From assembly GCF_040703035.1 (NCBI RefSeq), contig NZ_CP159996.1, positions 654,001 to 718,000 on the forward strand: a stretch of DNA of 64,000 nucleotides. Direction: 5' to 3'. The notes under the pieces are model-generated. The model did not search any database, had not been told where the DNA came from, and saw only the letters and a program-made list of their open reading frames with translations. Every line of letters starts with the position of its first letter. The first letter of the stretch is position 1. Position numbers and translations under genes: made by a program. The stretch comes from Terribacillus aidingensis. Lineage in GTDB: Bacteria; Bacillota; Bacilli; Bacillales; Amphibacillaceae. Of the stretch, positions 19,049 through 33,924 are shown in pieces.

Positions 19049-21254
19049 GATCAGTCCGGAAAAAATCGAACAAGATCGTTTGTACCGAGATATGGGTTTG
19101 ACAGATGAGGAATTCCAATCTGTAAAGAATATCCTTGGCAGACAGCCAAATTTCACGGAAACAGGCATTTTCTCCGTTATGTGGTCTGAGCATTGCAGCT
19201 ACAAAACATCCAAGCCACTATTGCGCAAATTCCCGACGGAAGGACCGCATGTCCTGCAAGGACCAGGTGAAGGAGCGGGAATCGTCGATATCGGTGATGA
19301 CAAAGCGGTTGTATTTAAAATCGAAAGTCATAACCATCCATCTGCTGTCGAGCCTTACCAAGGCGCAGCGACCGGAGTTGGCGGTATCATTCGTGACGTA
19401 TTCTCCATGGGAGCCCGGCCAATTGCACTACTGAATAGCTTGCGTTTCGGTAACCTGACGACACCGCGTGTTAAATATTTGCTTGAGGAAGTTGTCCACG
19501 GTATTGCTGGCTACGGTAACTGTGTCGGTGTACCGACTGTTGGCGGAGAAATTCAGTTTGATGCTAGCTACGAAGGCAACCCGCTCGTCAATGCAATGTG
19601 TGTCGGTTTGATCGACCAAAAGGATATCCAAAAAGGGATTGCTGCTGGTGTTGGTAATACAGTTATCTACGCAGGTGCTCCAACTGGCCGTGATGGTATC
19701 CATGGTGCAACGTTTGCATCAGAAGACTTGAGCGAAGAATCTGAATCAAAACGTCCTTCTGTTCAGGTTGGTGATCCATTCATGGAAAAACTTTTGATTG
19801 AAGCATGCTTGGAAGTGATCCAGCATGAAGCACTTGTCGGTATCCAGGATATGGGCGCAGCTGGTCTGACATCAAGTGCAAGTGAAATGGCGAGTAAAGC
19901 TGGTATGGGTATGGAAATGAACCTTGACCTAGTACCGCAGCGTGAACAGCATATGACGCCATATGAATTGATGCTTTCCGAATCCCAGGAGCGCATGCTG
20001 CTTGTCGTGAAGAAAGGCCAAGAGCAGGGCATCATCGAAGTATTCGAAAAATACGGACTACAAGCGGTTGCTGTAGGTACTGTAACGGATGACAAACAGT
20101 TCCGTCTTTTGCATCATGGTGAAGTTGCAGCAGAGATCCCGGTTGATAGTTTAGCTGAGGATGCACCAGTTTATTACAAAGAATCAAAGGTACCTGACTA
20201 TTACACAGAATTCCAGACTATCGATTATAAGCCAGCTGTCATGAATCATGCAGCGACGCTGAAGCAGCTTTTGCAGCAGCCGACGATTGCCAGCAAAGAA
20301 TGGGTTTATGATCAATATGATTCCATGGTTGGTGCAAGTACGGTCGTCGCACCTGGAAGTGATGCGGCAATCGTGCGCGTACGCGGAACAGAGAAAGCAA
20401 TTGCAATGACGACAGATTGTAATTCCCGCTATATCTATCTGGATCCAGAAACTGGCGGCAAGATTGCTGTGGCAGAAGCAGCTCGTAATATCATCAGTTC
20501 AGGTGCGAAGCCGCTTGCGCTGACAGATGGCTTGAATTTTGGAAACCCGGATAAACCAGAGAACTTCTGGCAAATGGAAAAAAGCGTGGATGGTATGAGC
20601 GCTGCATGTTTAGCATTGGAAACGCCAGTTATCAGCGGTAACGTATCGCTTTATAACGAGTCCAATCAGCAAGCAATTTTCCCGACACCTATCGTCGGAA
20701 TGGTCGGCTTGGTAGAGAACTTGGCGCATGTAACGACAAGCCAGTTCAAGCAAGCTGGTGATGCTATTTATCTACTAGGTGAAACGAAGGCTGAATTCGG
20801 CGGAAGCGAGTTGCAGAATGTACTGGAAGGACGTTATTACGGTAAAGCACCTGCTATTGATCTAGATGTGGAAGCGAGCAACCAGCAAGCAGTACTAGCT
20901 AGCATTCAGCAAGGATTCATAGCATCTGCACATGATCTCGCAGAAGGCGGTCTTGCTGTTGCATTGGCAGAAAGTCTATTCGGTACAGAGCTTGGTGCTA
21001 AGGTAACAATCGACGGTGATATGACGGCAGCGCTTTTCAGTGAATCACAGTCACGCTTCCTTTTGACGGTTTCTCCAGAAAATCAGGCAGCTTTCGAACA
21101 GGCAGTGCCAGGAGCAAAGCAAATTGGTTTGGTAACAGAAGAAGCAGAGCTTGTAATTGGACAAGATGGACGATCTATCATCTCAGAAGCAGTATCGACA
21201 CTCGAGGCACTTTGGAAAGGAGCTATTCCATGCTTGCTGAAATCAAAGGCTTGA
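19032..21254 (+). CDS. purL: FGAM synthase, large subunit (short type)
   Basis: The ATG at 19032 follows GGAGGGA and is preferred over an open frame from 18984. The 740-residue product is the small PurL type that needs PurS and PurQ. Blocks: ESHNHPS near 98-104 (catalytic His), [24 protein letters not shown] and the second AIRS-like half with TDGLNFGNP. Converts FGAR to FGAM with ATP and ammonia from PurQ. Confidence 0.95.
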   Translation: MLQQAEISPEKIEQDRLYRDMGLTDEEFQSVKNILGRQPNFTETGIFSVMWSEHCSYKTSKPLLRKFPTEGPHVLQGPGEGAGIVDIGDDKAVVFKIESHNHPSAVEPYQGAATGVGGIIRDVFSMGARPIALLNSLRFGNLTTPRVKYLLEEVVHGIAGYGNCVGVPTVGGEIQFDASYEGNPLVNAMCVGLIDQKDIQKGIAAGVGNTVIYAGAPTGRDGIHGATFASEDLSEESESKRPSVQVGDPFMEKLLIEACLEVIQHEALVGIQDMGAAGLTSSASEMASKAGMGMEMNLDLVPQREQHMTPYELMLSESQERMLLVVKKGQEQGIIEVFEKYGLQAVAVGTVTDDKQFRLLHHGEVAAEIPVDSLAEDAPVYYKESKVPDYYTEFQTIDYKPAVMNHAATLKQLLQQPTIASKEWVYDQYDSMVGASTVVAPGSDAAIVRVRGTEKAIAMTTDCNSRYIYLDPETGGKIAVAEAARNIISSGAKPLALTDGLNFGNPDKPENFWQMEKSVDGMSAACLALETPVISGNVSLYNESNQQAIFPTPIVGMVGLVENLAHVTTSQFKQAGDAIYLLGETKAEFGGSELQNVLEGRYYGKAPAIDLDVEASNQQAVLASIQQGFIASAHDLAEGGLAVALAESLFGTELGAKVTIDGDMTAALFSESQSRFLLTVSPENQAAFEQAVPGAKQIGLVTEEAELVIGQDGRSIISEAVSTLEALWKGAIPCLLKSKA

Positions 21255-22642
21255 ATGAGGAATGCGGCGTCTTTGCGATATGGGGACATGAGAAAGCTGC
21301 AGAAGTGACGTACTACGGCCTTCATGCCTTGCAGCATCGCGGGCAGGAGGGAGCCGGTATCGTCACGACTGACCGGGAAAACCTTCATTTGCACAAAGGA
21401 ATCGGCCTGATTAATGAAGTATTTTCAGAAGGACAGTTCAACAAGCTGAACGGCAATGCAGCCATCGGCCATGTCCGCTATGCCACTGCTGGCGGCGGAG
21501 GTTATGAGAACGTACAGCCGTTGCTGTTCCGCTCCCAGAAAGATAGCCTGGCAATCGCACACAACGGAAACCTCGTTAACGCATATGGACTGAAGCAGCA
21601 GCTGGAAGCACAAGGCAGCATTTTACAGACTTCTTCTGATACAGAGGTGATTGCCCATCTGATCAAGCGCAGCGGTCAGATAGAACTGGAAGAGGCGATC
21701 AAGTCGGCTCTCAGTATGGTCAAAGGTGCTTACAGCCTTACAATCCTTACAGAAACCCAGCTGTTTGTTGCAGTAGATCCAAAAGGGTTGCGTCCGTTGT
21801 CACTTGGCCGCCTTGGTGATGCATGGGTAGTTTCCTCTGAAACATGTGCATTTGATGTAACAGGAGCGGAATATGTACGTGAAGTGGAGCCCGGTGAATT
21901 GATAACAATCAGCGATGCAGGTCTTCATACGCAGCGTTTTTCTTCCACTCTTGAAAGATCACTTTGTTCCATGGAGTATGTCTACTTCTCCCGTCCGGAT
22001 TCCAATTTGAACGGCCAGAACGTGCATGCTTCCCGTAAAAAGATGGGGAAAGTGCTCTCGCAGGAAGCCCCAATTGAAGCGGATGTTGTAACAGGTGTTC
22101 CTGATTCTAGTATTTCAGCCGCGATCGGATTTTCAGAGGCTTCGGGCATTCCATATGAGCTTGGCTTGATCAAGAATCGCTATGTGGGCCGTACCTTCAT
22201 CCAGCCTTCCCAGGAACTTCGTGAACAGGGTGTAAAAATGAAGTTATCGGCTGTACGCGGTATTGTCGAAGGAAAACGCGTCGTCATGGTTGATGACTCA
22301 ATCGTGCGCGGAACGACAAGCAAACGGATTGTCCGGATGCTGAAGGAAGCTGGTGCAACCGAAGTGCATGTGCGTATCGCTTCTCCTCCGATTCAAAATC
22401 CATGCTTTTACGGTATTGATACATCGACGACATCAGAGCTGATTGCGGCTAATCACAGCATTGAAGAGATGCGCGAGTTAATCGAAGCAGATTCACTATC
22501 TTTCCTGTCAGTCGAGGGTCTGGAAGATTGCATCGTTGGTGACAACGATACGATGACACATGGTATTTGCAAGGCATGCTTTACAGGAAACTATCCAACT
22601 GAAATCTATCCGGATACCGTACTTCCGGCGTACAAATGTTAG
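21230..22642 (+). CDS. purF: amidophosphoribosyltransferase
   Basis: First committed enzyme of purine synthesis. The ATG at 21230 follows GGAAAGGAG with 7 nt spacing and lies inside the end of purL (25-nt overlap). An 11-residue propeptide precedes the N-terminal nucleophile Cys12, as in the B. subtilis enzyme. The PRPP loop [14 protein letters not shown] is present, and the C-terminal CKAC pair matches the CLAC iron-sulfur ligands of B. subtilis PurF. 470 residues. Feedback control by AMP and GMP is expected from the family. Confidence 0.95.
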   Translation: MLAEIKGLNEECGVFAIWGHEKAAEVTYYGLHALQHRGQEGAGIVTTDRENLHLHKGIGLINEVFSEGQFNKLNGNAAIGHVRYATAGGGGYENVQPLLFRSQKDSLAIAHNGNLVNAYGLKQQLEAQGSILQTSSDTEVIAHLIKRSGQIELEEAIKSALSMVKGAYSLTILTETQLFVAVDPKGLRPLSLGRLGDAWVVSSETCAFDVTGAEYVREVEPGELITISDAGLHTQRFSSTLERSLCSMEYVYFSRPDSNLNGQNVHASRKKMGKVLSQEAPIEADVVTGVPDSSISAAIGFSEASGIPYELGLIKNRYVGRTFIQPSQELREQGVKMKLSAVRGIVEGKRVVMVDDSIVRGTTSKRIVRMLKEAGATEVHVRIASPPIQNPCFYGIDTSTTSELIAANHSIEEMRELIEADSLSFLSVEGLEDCIVGDNDTMTHGICKACFTGNYPTEIYPDTVLPAYKC

Positions 22643-22652
22643 GAGGGCAAGC

Positions 22653-23678
22653 ATGAGCGAACTTTACAAGCAAGCCGGCGTGGATGTCGAAGCAGGCTAT
22701 CGCGCAGTAGACTTAATGAAGAAACATATCAATCGTACGAACCGTCCGGAAGTTATCGGCGGTGTCGGCGCGTTTGCAGGACTGTTTGACTTGTCGTCTT
22801 TCTCTTATAAAGAACCGGTACTTGTTTCCGGAACAGATGGAGTTGGTACGAAGCTGAAGCTGGCTTTTGATATGGATCAGCATGATACGGTAGGAATCGA
22901 CCTTGTCGCTATGTGTGTGAATGACATCATCGCTCAAGGTGCACAAGCGTTGTTTTTCCTGGATTATATCGCCTGCGGCAAAAATGAACCGGAGAAGATC
23001 GAACAGATTGTCAAAGGCATTGCTGATGGCTGTGTTGAAGCAGGTGCTGCATTGATAGGCGGCGAAACAGCTGAAATGCCAGGTATGTATGGAGCAGAAG
23101 AATATGACTTGGCGGGCTTTGTCGTAGGTATTGGGGAAAAGGCGAAGCTGATCAGCGGTGCTGATGTTAAAGCAGGAGATGCGATTATTGGGATTGCTTC
23201 TAGTGGTCTGCATTCCAACGGCTTCTCTCTAGTGCGCCGTCTGATTGAGCAGCATGGTCTGAGACTGGACGAAGTGTACGCGCCATTTGATCGTCCATTA
23301 GGAGAAATCTTGCTTGAACCGACCAAAATCTATGCAAAAGCAGTATGTGCTGTCCAAGAGAAAATTGATATCCATGGTATCTCTCATATCACTGGCGGCG
23401 GCTTCCATGAAAACCTGCCGCGCGCAGTGCCCGAGGATCTTGGAGTCCGGATACAGACCGGAAGCTGGGAGCTGCCGCCTGTCTATGAATTCCTAATGGA
23501 AAAAGCTGAGCTAGTCTTTGAGGATATGCTCGGTGTTTTCAATACAGGAATCGGTATGGCACTAATTGTCTCTAAAGAAGATGCAGAAGAAACAGTTTCC
23601 ATTCTGCGAGAAGCTGGCGAAAGCGCTTGGATCATCGGTGACGTGACGGACAAGACAGGCGTGGAGTTTTCCGCATGA
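22653..23678 (+). CDS. purM: AIR synthetase
   Basis: Closes the imidazole ring of FGAM. The ATG at 22653 sits 5 nt after AGGAGGG; the longer frame from 22560 runs through purF. The 341-residue product has [15 protein letters not shown] near 58-72 and the [12 protein letters not shown] region. Ends in an ATGA overlap with purN. Confidence 0.95.
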   Translation: MSELYKQAGVDVEAGYRAVDLMKKHINRTNRPEVIGGVGAFAGLFDLSSFSYKEPVLVSGTDGVGTKLKLAFDMDQHDTVGIDLVAMCVNDIIAQGAQALFFLDYIACGKNEPEKIEQIVKGIADGCVEAGAALIGGETAEMPGMYGAEEYDLAGFVVGIGEKAKLISGADVKAGDAIIGIASSGLHSNGFSLVRRLIEQHGLRLDEVYAPFDRPLGEILLEPTKIYAKAVCAVQEKIDIHGISHITGGGFHENLPRAVPEDLGVRIQTGSWELPPVYEFLMEKAELVFEDMLGVFNTGIGMALIVSKEDAEETVSILREAGESAWIIGDVTDKTGVEFSA

Positions 23679-24247
23679 TTCCAGCTGCCGTTTTTGCTTC
23701 CGGCAGCGGCAGCAACGCTGAAGCGATTGTGCAGGCTGCCGAATTACCTTGTACAATCCAGCTGCTTGTTTGTGACAAGCCGGAAGCACCTGTCATACAA
23801 AAAGCAAAAGAGTGGGAAGCGGAGATTTTTGTCTGCGATCCGAAGACCTTTAAAGATAAGCAAGCCTATGAACAAGCTATTCTTACTAAGCTGCAGGAAA
23901 AACAGATTGAATGGATTTTTCTAGCGGGTTACATGCGCTTGATCGGACACACTCTGCTGGAGGCATATCCAGAGCGTATCCTGAACATCCATCCGTCGCT
24001 GCTGCCAGCATTTGCCGGCAAGGATGCGATCGGACAAGCCTTGGCTGCAGGTGTGAAGGTGAGCGGAGTGACGATTCATTTCGTTGACGCGGGAATGGAT
24101 ACTGGAAATATCATTGCCCAAGAAGCAGTTCCGGTCCTGGAAAATGATACACATCAAACCTTGCATCAGCGAATCCAAGAAATTGAGCATCGCCTTTATC
24201 CGGAAACGATTTCGTACATACTCAAAGAACAAGATAGAAAGGAATGA
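23675..24247 (+). CDS. purN: GAR formyltransferase (folate-dependent)
   Basis: A 190-residue formyltransferase that uses 10-formyl-[14 protein letters not shown] forms the phosphate loop (about 8-18). The catalytic block [10 protein letters not shown] lies near 103-112 with the downstream Asp in VDAGMDTG. Overlaps purM by 4 nt and the purH ribosome site. Confidence 0.94.
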   Translation: MIPAAVFASGSGSNAEAIVQAAELPCTIQLLVCDKPEAPVIQKAKEWEAEIFVCDPKTFKDKQAYEQAILTKLQEKQIEWIFLAGYMRLIGHTLLEAYPERILNIHPSLLPAFAGKDAIGQALAAGVKVSGVTIHFVDAGMDTGNIIAQEAVPVLENDTHQTLHQRIQEIEHRLYPETISYILKEQDRKE

Positions 24248-24252
24248 CTGCA

Positions 24253-25779
24253 ATGCCACGTGCGTTAATAAGCGTATCAGATAAAACAGGTATCATCCCA
24301 TTTGCCAAAGGATTGGCAGCATTGGATTTTGAGATCATTTCAACTGGAGGCACTTTGAAACAACTGCAGGAAGCAGGAATTCCAGCAGTGGCAGTGTCTG
24401 ATGTGACTAAATTTGATGAGATCATGGACGGACGTGTAAAGACGCTTCATCCAGCCATACACGGCGGTTTGTTAGCTAGAAGAGATGATGAAAGCCATAT
24501 GCAGCAACTGAAGGAGCGCGACATCACACCGATCGATTTGGTTGTAGTGAATCTCTATCCGTTTAAAAATACGATCGAGAAGCCAGGCGTTACAGAAGCC
24601 GATGCCATCGAAAATATCGACATCGGAGGACCGACAATGCTTCGTTCAGCTGCTAAAAACTTTGCTGGTGTTACTGTCCTAGTTGATCCAGAAGATTACG
24701 AGATGACATTGTCTGCATTGCAGGAGGGTGAGCTTTCTTATGAAGCGAAACGCCGCTTAGCAGGTAAGGTATTCCGCCATACAGCAAACTATGATGCGAT
24801 GATAGCAGGTTATTTTGCTGAATTGAATGAAGAGCATGATACGGAAACATTGACACTGACATATGAAAAAGTCCAATCCTTGCGTTATGGGGAAAACCCG
24901 CATCAGGCAGCGGCATTCTACAAGGATCCAATCGTCAAAGGCGCTTCCATCGCAAATGCGAAGCAGCTGCATGGCAAGGAGCTTTCTTATAATAATATCC
25001 AGGATGCAAATGCAGCACTGGAGATCGTCATGGAATTCCAAGAGCCTGCTGCTGTTGCAGTCAAGCATATGAACCCTTGCGGTGTCGGTATCGGAGAAAC
25101 TATTTCGAATGCTTTCCGAAAAGCATTCGAAGCAGATCCGACATCTATTTTTGGCGGTATTGTTGCTTTGAACGGTGAAGTTGATAAAGATACGGCATTG
25201 CAGCTGAAGGAGATCTTCCTTGAGATTGTCATCGCGCCAAGCTTCACAGAAGAAGCATTGGCTTTATTGACGGAGAAGAAAAACATCCGTTTATTGGAGC
25301 TTGCTGCAGATAAAATCCAACAACCGAAAAAGGTCGTCAGCGTAAGCGGCGGTCTGCTTGTACAGGATTATGATGCAGGTGCTGTAACAGAAGCGAATCT
25401 CACTGTTGCGACTAACCGAAAGCCGACAGAAGACGAAATGAAGAATCTTCTCTTCGCCTGGAAAGTTGTGAAGCATGTGAAATCCAATGCCATCGTTGTG
25501 GCAAAGGATGATCAGACGATCGGTGTCGGGGCAGGACAAATGAATCGGGTTGGAGCTGCTAAGATCGCCTTGGAGCAGGCTGGTGAGAAAGCAGCAGGTG
25601 CGGTGCTCGCATCGGATGCATTCTTCCCTATGCCGGATACAGTCGAAGCGGCAGTGAAAGCTGGAGTAACAGCTATCATCCAGCCAGGCGGATCAAAACG
25701 TGACGAAGATTCTGTAGCTGTATGTAATGCGCACAATATTGCTATGGTTTACACAGATATGCGCCACTTCAAGCACTAA
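24253..25779 (+). CDS. purH: bifunctional AICAR transformylase / IMP cyclohydrolase
   Basis: Catalyses the last two steps to IMP. The N-terminal cyclohydrolase domain starts [12 protein letters not shown] and has STGGT and [10 protein letters not shown]. The transformylase domain contains the K-H pair near 268-269 ([10 protein letters not shown]). I chose ATG 24253, 10 nt after AAAGGA, over ATG 24244, which is only 1 nt from that site. 508 residues. Confidence 0.95.
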   Translation: MPRALISVSDKTGIIPFAKGLAALDFEIISTGGTLKQLQEAGIPAVAVSDVTKFDEIMDGRVKTLHPAIHGGLLARRDDESHMQQLKERDITPIDLVVVNLYPFKNTIEKPGVTEADAIENIDIGGPTMLRSAAKNFAGVTVLVDPEDYEMTLSALQEGELSYEAKRRLAGKVFRHTANYDAMIAGYFAELNEEHDTETLTLTYEKVQSLRYGENPHQAAAFYKDPIVKGASIANAKQLHGKELSYNNIQDANAALEIVMEFQEPAAVAVKHMNPCGVGIGETISNAFRKAFEADPTSIFGGIVALNGEVDKDTALQLKEIFLEIVIAPSFTEEALALLTEKKNIRLLELAADKIQQPKKVVSVSGGLLVQDYDAGAVTEANLTVATNRKPTEDEMKNLLFAWKVVKHVKSNAIVVAKDDQTIGVGAGQMNRVGAAKIALEQAGEKAAGAVLASDAFFPMPDTVEAAVKAGVTAIIQPGGSKRDEDSVAVCNAHNIAMVYTDMRHFKH

Positions 25780-25797
25780 TTGTCAGGGGGAGACTTT

Positions 25798-27051
25798 GTG
25801 AGAGTTCTTGTTATAGGCAGCGGCGGCCGCGAGCATAGTATCGTCGCAAAGCTAGCTTCAAGTACTGAGGTTACGGCATTGTACGCAGCACCAGGTAATG
25901 GCGGTATAGCCGACTTGGCCACTTGTGTGCCGATTGATGTAACAGCTGTGGAAGACCTGGTCCATTTTGCTAAGGAAGAACAAATCGATTGGACATTTGT
26001 CGGCCCGGAAATTCCGTTGCTTGCTGGTGTCGTCAACGCTTTCCAACAGGAAGGCTTGAATGTATTCGGACCAACAAAGGAAGCTGCTTTGATCGAAGGA
26101 AGCAAGGATTACGCTAAAAGCTTTATGCGTGTTCATGCTATCCCTACTGCAGCCAGTGAGACTTTCTCTGATGCAGATAAAGCAAAAGCATATATTGCGA
26201 AAAAAGGTGCACCGATCGTTGTGAAAGCAGATGGGCTTGCTGCTGGTAAAGGTGTCGTAGTTGCCCAGACGGTTGAGGAAGCGCAGGAAGCTGTAGAAAG
26301 CATGCTAGTCGACAACCAGTTCGGCCAAGCGGGCAGCCTTGTTATTATCGAGGATTTTCTTGACGGCAAGGAATTTTCACTAATGGCTTTCGTGAATGGA
26401 GAAAATGTTTATCCGCTTGTGCCTGCTCGTGACCACAAACGCGTTTACGATAATGACCAGGGCCCGAATACAGGCGGTATGGGTGCGTATGCACCAATTC
26501 CGGATTTACAGCAGACAGTGATTGATGAAGCAATCGAACGCATTCTGAAGCCTGCTGCAGCTGGACTTGTGAAAGAAGACCGTTCTTTTACAGGTGTTTT
26601 GTACGCCGGTCTTATCGAAACAACAGACGGACCAAAAGTGATTGAATTCAATGCCCGTTTCGGAGACCCTGAAACACAGGTCATCCTGCCGCTGTTGGAG
26701 AATGATTTGCTGCAGGTCATGCAGGATGTTACAGCTGGTGAAGATCCTAAGCTGACGTGGAAGGATGCTTACGCTACCGGAACGGTCATCGCTGCAAGCG
26801 GCTACCCAGGAAGCTATGACAAGCAGCTTCCGATTCCTGATTTAACAGAACTGCCGCAGGATGTTTACTGTATCCACGCCGGTACCGAAAAAACGGCAGA
26901 CGGTTATGTTTCCAACGGAGGCCGCATCTTGTTCATCGGCTCTGTACACCATAATCGTACGGATGCAGTGGAAAGTGTCAAAACAGGACTTGAAATTTTT
27001 GAAGATAACCCGAATTTCCATTATCGGACTGATATTGGCTTCGGGAAATAA
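25798..27051 (+). CDS. purD: GAR synthetase
   Basis: An ATP-grasp enzyme that joins glycine to phosphoribosylamine. GTG at 25798 sits 6 nt after CAGGGGGA; upstream codons to 25780 lack a ribosome site. Blocks: VIGSGGREHS (N-terminal loop), VKADGLAAGKGV near 142-153 and NARFGDPETQ near 285-294. 417 residues. Last gene of the operon, closed by a strong terminator. Confidence 0.95.
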   Translation: MRVLVIGSGGREHSIVAKLASSTEVTALYAAPGNGGIADLATCVPIDVTAVEDLVHFAKEEQIDWTFVGPEIPLLAGVVNAFQQEGLNVFGPTKEAALIEGSKDYAKSFMRVHAIPTAASETFSDADKAKAYIAKKGAPIVVKADGLAAGKGVVVAQTVEEAQEAVESMLVDNQFGQAGSLVIIEDFLDGKEFSLMAFVNGENVYPLVPARDHKRVYDNDQGPNTGGMGAYAPIPDLQQTVIDEAIERILKPAAAGLVKEDRSFTGVLYAGLIETTDGPKVIEFNARFGDPETQVILPLLENDLLQVMQDVTAGEDPKLTWKDAYATGTVIAASGYPGSYDKQLPIPDLTELPQDVYCIHAGTEKTADGYVSNGGRILFIGSVHHNRTDAVESVKTGLEIFEDNPNFHYRTDIGFGK

Positions 27052-27054
27052 AGG

Positions 27055-27090
27055 AAAGAAGAACTGGTATACGGGCCAGTTCTTCTTTTT
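27055..27090 (+). terminator. terminator of the purine operon
   Basis: A perfect 13-bp stem AAAGAAGAACTGG / CCAGTTCTTCTTT with a T run. It reaches the stop of the convergent minus-strand gene. Confidence 0.92.
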
Positions 27091-27356
27091 TATTCTCCTT
27101 GGGAATCCTTTTCTTTCCCCTGGGAATCTTGCTCTTGATCTTGGGAATCCTGTTTATGCAAAAATTGATTGATGATGGTCATACTTGGGCAATAACGTAC
27201 GATTCCTTCCGCAATTTTCATTGCGCCTGCCAGCAAGGCTAAATGGGCGGTTAACTTCCTCGGTCTTGTCACAAGAACAGCTGTTGCATATCCGACTATG
27301 CTGATTCCAGCAGTAATTCGGATCATCGCTTGTATTATCCCCATATTAGGTTTCAA
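27090..27356 (-). CDS. DUF2892 (YgaP-type) small membrane protein
   Basis: An 88-residue protein: N-terminal MGIIQAMIRITAGISIVGYA, two membrane helices and the YCPSMTIINQF-type end of the core match the DUF2892/YgaP membrane domain. The tail is a hydrophilic stretch with repeated D-S-Q units (about 70-88), seen in the DNA as three tgggaatc copies. The start is TTG at 27356 behind a G-rich ribosome site. The stop lies at the end of the purine operon terminator. Role unknown. Confidence 0.72.
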   Translation of the reverse strand: MKPNMGIIQAMIRITAGISIVGYATAVLVTRPRKLTAHLALLAGAMKIAEGIVRYCPSMTIINQFLHKQDSQDQEQDSQGKEKDSQGE

Positions 27357-27520
27357 TTGTAGCCCCCCTTCCTTCTGTGGTCTTAGTTTCCCTGCTACTT
27401 TCAGCGTTTATGCTAGTATAAAAATTCCAATGCACGTCGTATTACGCAAATCCGCTCAGATGATGTATGATAAAAGATAAGGTAAGAAGCACATCCGTGC
27501 GTATGGGGGAGGGAAGCTGC

Positions 27521-27823
27521 ATGCAGCTTGATAAGCTCCGTGGTGAGCATTTAGATGAATTATTTGAGGCGATACTTTCATTAAAGGATATCGAGGAATG
27601 CTATCGCTTCTTCGACGACATTGCGACAATCAGCGAAATACAATCTCTTACACAGCGCCTTCAAGTGGCGAAGATGCTCCGTGCTGGAGCGACATATCAT
27701 GCAATCGTCCAGGAAACGAGTGCATCGACAACGACGATTTCCCGCGTGAAACGCTGTCTTAATTATGGTAATGAGGGTTATAATACGGTACTTGAGCGTC
27801 TGGAAGAAAAAACAGAAGACTAA
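27521..27823 (+). CDS. yerC: TrpR-like regulator YerC
   Basis: A 100-residue protein of the YerC/YecD family with a TrpR-type helix-turn-helix (AKMLRAGATYHAIVQETSASTTTISRVKRCLNYG). The ATG at 27521 is 6 nt after GGGGGAGGGA and gives the same MQ-DKLRG start as B. subtilis YerC; the frame from 27467 adds residues without support. Probable DNA-binding regulator; target genes unknown. Confidence 0.88.
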   Translation: MQLDKLRGEHLDELFEAILSLKDIEECYRFFDDIATISEIQSLTQRLQVAKMLRAGATYHAIVQETSASTTTISRVKRCLNYGNEGYNTVLERLEEKTED

Positions 27824-27837
27824 GGAGCTGACATTGG

Positions 27838-28830
27838 ATGGTACGCTTTGGTGTTGTCGGAACGAACTGGATTACAGAAATTTTTCTGGAAGCAGCTAAA
27901 AAGGTCGAAAACTTCGAGTTGACGGCCGTCTACTCACGTAAGCTAGAAAAGGCGGAGGAATTCGCTAGTAAGCACAAAGCAGTACATACGTTCACCGACA
28001 TTGAAGGAATGGCGGCGAGCGGAGAAATCGATGCTGTTTATATTGCGAGTCCAAATGCTTTGCATGCGGGACAGGCGAAGATCTTCATGCAGCATGGTGT
28101 TCATGTTTTATGTGAAAAGCCGCTAGCTTCCAATACTGCGGAAGTGAAAGATCTGATACAAACGGCAAAGCAGCACGATGTGTTGCTGATGGAAGCAATG
28201 AAATCGACGTTTCTGCCGAACTTCCATGCCGTTCAGCAGAATTTGGAGAAAATCGGAACGGTACGCAGATATGTGGCACAGCTTTGTCAGTACTCATCCC
28301 GCTATGATGCTTATCGCCAAGGGACGATTCTGAATGCATTCAATCCGGAACTTAGTAATGGAGCTACGATGGATATCGGGATCTATTGCTTGTATCCGCT
28401 TGTTGCACTGTTCGGTAAGCCGAAGGAAATCAAGGCGAGCGGAACTTTGCTTGAGTCCGGCGTGGATGGCCAAGCGACAATAACGCTGACGTATGATGGA
28501 ATGGAGGCGGTTGTTTACTATTCGAAAATTACCAGCTCTACTTTACCTTCTGAAATACAAGGAGAAGATGCGACCATCCGGATCGACCATATCGGTCATT
28601 TTGAAAACGTATCGATCCAATACCACGATAGCACAGAGGAAACCATCAGTGGTCCGCAGGATAACGACCATAACATGAGATATGAGATAGAGGAATTCGT
28701 GAACCTGATTCAATCAGGAAAACGGGAATCAAGTATCAACACACATGAACTGGCGCTGGCTGTAGCGGAAATCATGGAGAAAGCGCGAAGTCAGTTTGGC
28801 TTGATTTTCCCAGCAGATCGGATTCAATGA
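27838..28830 (+). CDS. Gfo/Idh/MocA-family oxidoreductase
   Basis: A 330-residue NAD(P)-dependent oxidoreductase. It opens with VVGTNWITEIF in place of the usual GxGxxG nucleotide loop (a common variant in this branch), has CEKPLASN near 93-100 with the family lysine, and a C-terminal alpha/beta domain with MDIGIYCLYPL. AAGGAG lies 12 nt upstream of ATG 27838, and it follows yerC by 14 nt, so the two are probably co-transcribed. The substrate, likely a sugar or inositol-type compound, cannot be told from sequence. Confidence 0.82.
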   Translation: MVRFGVVGTNWITEIFLEAAKKVENFELTAVYSRKLEKAEEFASKHKAVHTFTDIEGMAASGEIDAVYIASPNALHAGQAKIFMQHGVHVLCEKPLASNTAEVKDLIQTAKQHDVLLMEAMKSTFLPNFHAVQQNLEKIGTVRRYVAQLCQYSSRYDAYRQGTILNAFNPELSNGATMDIGIYCLYPLVALFGKPKEIKASGTLLESGVDGQATITLTYDGMEAVVYYSKITSSTLPSEIQGEDATIRIDHIGHFENVSIQYHDSTEETISGPQDNDHNMRYEIEEFVNLIQSGKRESSINTHELALAVAEIMEKARSQFGLIFPADRIQ

Positions 28831-28833
28831 CAA

Positions 28834-28868
28834 AAGAAGCCTGGCAATTGGTTGCCGGGCTTTCTTCG
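28834..28868 (+). terminator. intrinsic terminator after the oxidoreductase gene
   Basis: AAGCCTGGCAA pairs with TTGCCGGGCTT, followed by TCTTCGTT; the T run is weak. Confidence 0.65.
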
Positions 28869-28903
28869 TTCGTAAACTCTTCGTATTTCCTCGCCTTAAC
28901 CAC

Positions 28904-28932
28904 TGAATTATCAAGTCGATTTTTGCTATAAT
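28904..28932 (+). promoter_or_regulatory. extended -10 promoter for pcrB-pcrA-ligA-camS
   Basis: TGCTATAAT (28924-28932) is a perfect extended -10; the -35 region (TGAATT at 28904-28909) is weak, as is usual for this class. Confidence 0.6.
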
Positions 28933-28967
28933 GAACGTTATGGAAGCAAGTAATGGAGGATATGCAC

Positions 28968-29657
28968 GTGTATAACATGAAAGAGTGGCAACATATATTC
29001 AAGCTTGATCCGGCTAAGGAAATCGGTGATGAAGATTTAGAGAAAATCTGTGAATCCGGTACGGACGCTATCATTGTCGGCGGTACAGATAATGTGACGC
29101 TTGATGGTGTACTTGATTTGCTCGCGCGGATTCGCCGCCACACAGTTCCGGTCATTTTGGAGATCAGCACGATAGATGCGCTGACACCTGGGTTCGATTT
29201 TTATTATGTGCCGATGGTGATGAACAGCAAGGATAAGCAATGGATCATGGGGCTGCATCATGAAGCAGTCAAGGCGTATCGGGATATGATGCACTGGGAT
29301 GAAATCATGATGGAAGGCTACTGTGTCATCAATCCGGAAGCGAAGGTTTTCACACATACCCAATGCGAGCTTCCAACCGAAGAAGATACCGTTGCTTATG
29401 CGTATATGGCGGAGCATATGTACAAGCTCCCGATTTTTTATCTGGAAAACAGCGGAGCGTATGCAGATCCTGCACTTGTAAGCAAGGTAAAAAATCAGCT
29501 TTCCAATACGTTGTTATTCTATGGAGGCGGCATCGCTTCACCGGAGCAGGCAGCAGAGATGAAGCAATATGCTGATGTGATTATTGTCGGAAACAGCGTG
29601 TATGATAATATAAAGGCTGCCCTGAAGACAGTGGCTGCAGTAAAAGGAAAGAAATAA
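28968..29657 (+). CDS. pcrB: heptaprenylglyceryl phosphate synthase
   Basis: A 229-residue TIM-barrel prenyltransferase that joins heptaprenyl diphosphate to glycerol-1-phosphate. [14 protein letters not shown] and [15 protein letters not shown] open the protein, and LFYGGGI with VIIVGNSVY close it as in B. subtilis PcrB. GTG 28968 is 8 nt after GGAGG; the ATG at 28962 is only 2 nt from it. First gene before pcrA as in B. subtilis. Confidence 0.92.
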   Translation: MYNMKEWQHIFKLDPAKEIGDEDLEKICESGTDAIIVGGTDNVTLDGVLDLLARIRRHTVPVILEISTIDALTPGFDFYYVPMVMNSKDKQWIMGLHHEAVKAYRDMMHWDEIMMEGYCVINPEAKVFTHTQCELPTEEDTVAYAYMAEHMYKLPIFYLENSGAYADPALVSKVKNQLSNTLLFYGGGIASPEQAAEMKQYADVIIVGNSVYDNIKAALKTVAAVKGKK

Positions 29658-29670
29658 AGGCGGTGCAAAC

Positions 29671-33911
<4,241 letters not shown>

Positions 33912-33924
33912 AGAGGAGAAACAC

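Noticed and set aside
27090..27170. Tandem tgggaatc repeats as a possible regulatory repeat
   Set aside because: They are coding: they give the D-S-Q repeats in the tail of the DUF2892 protein.
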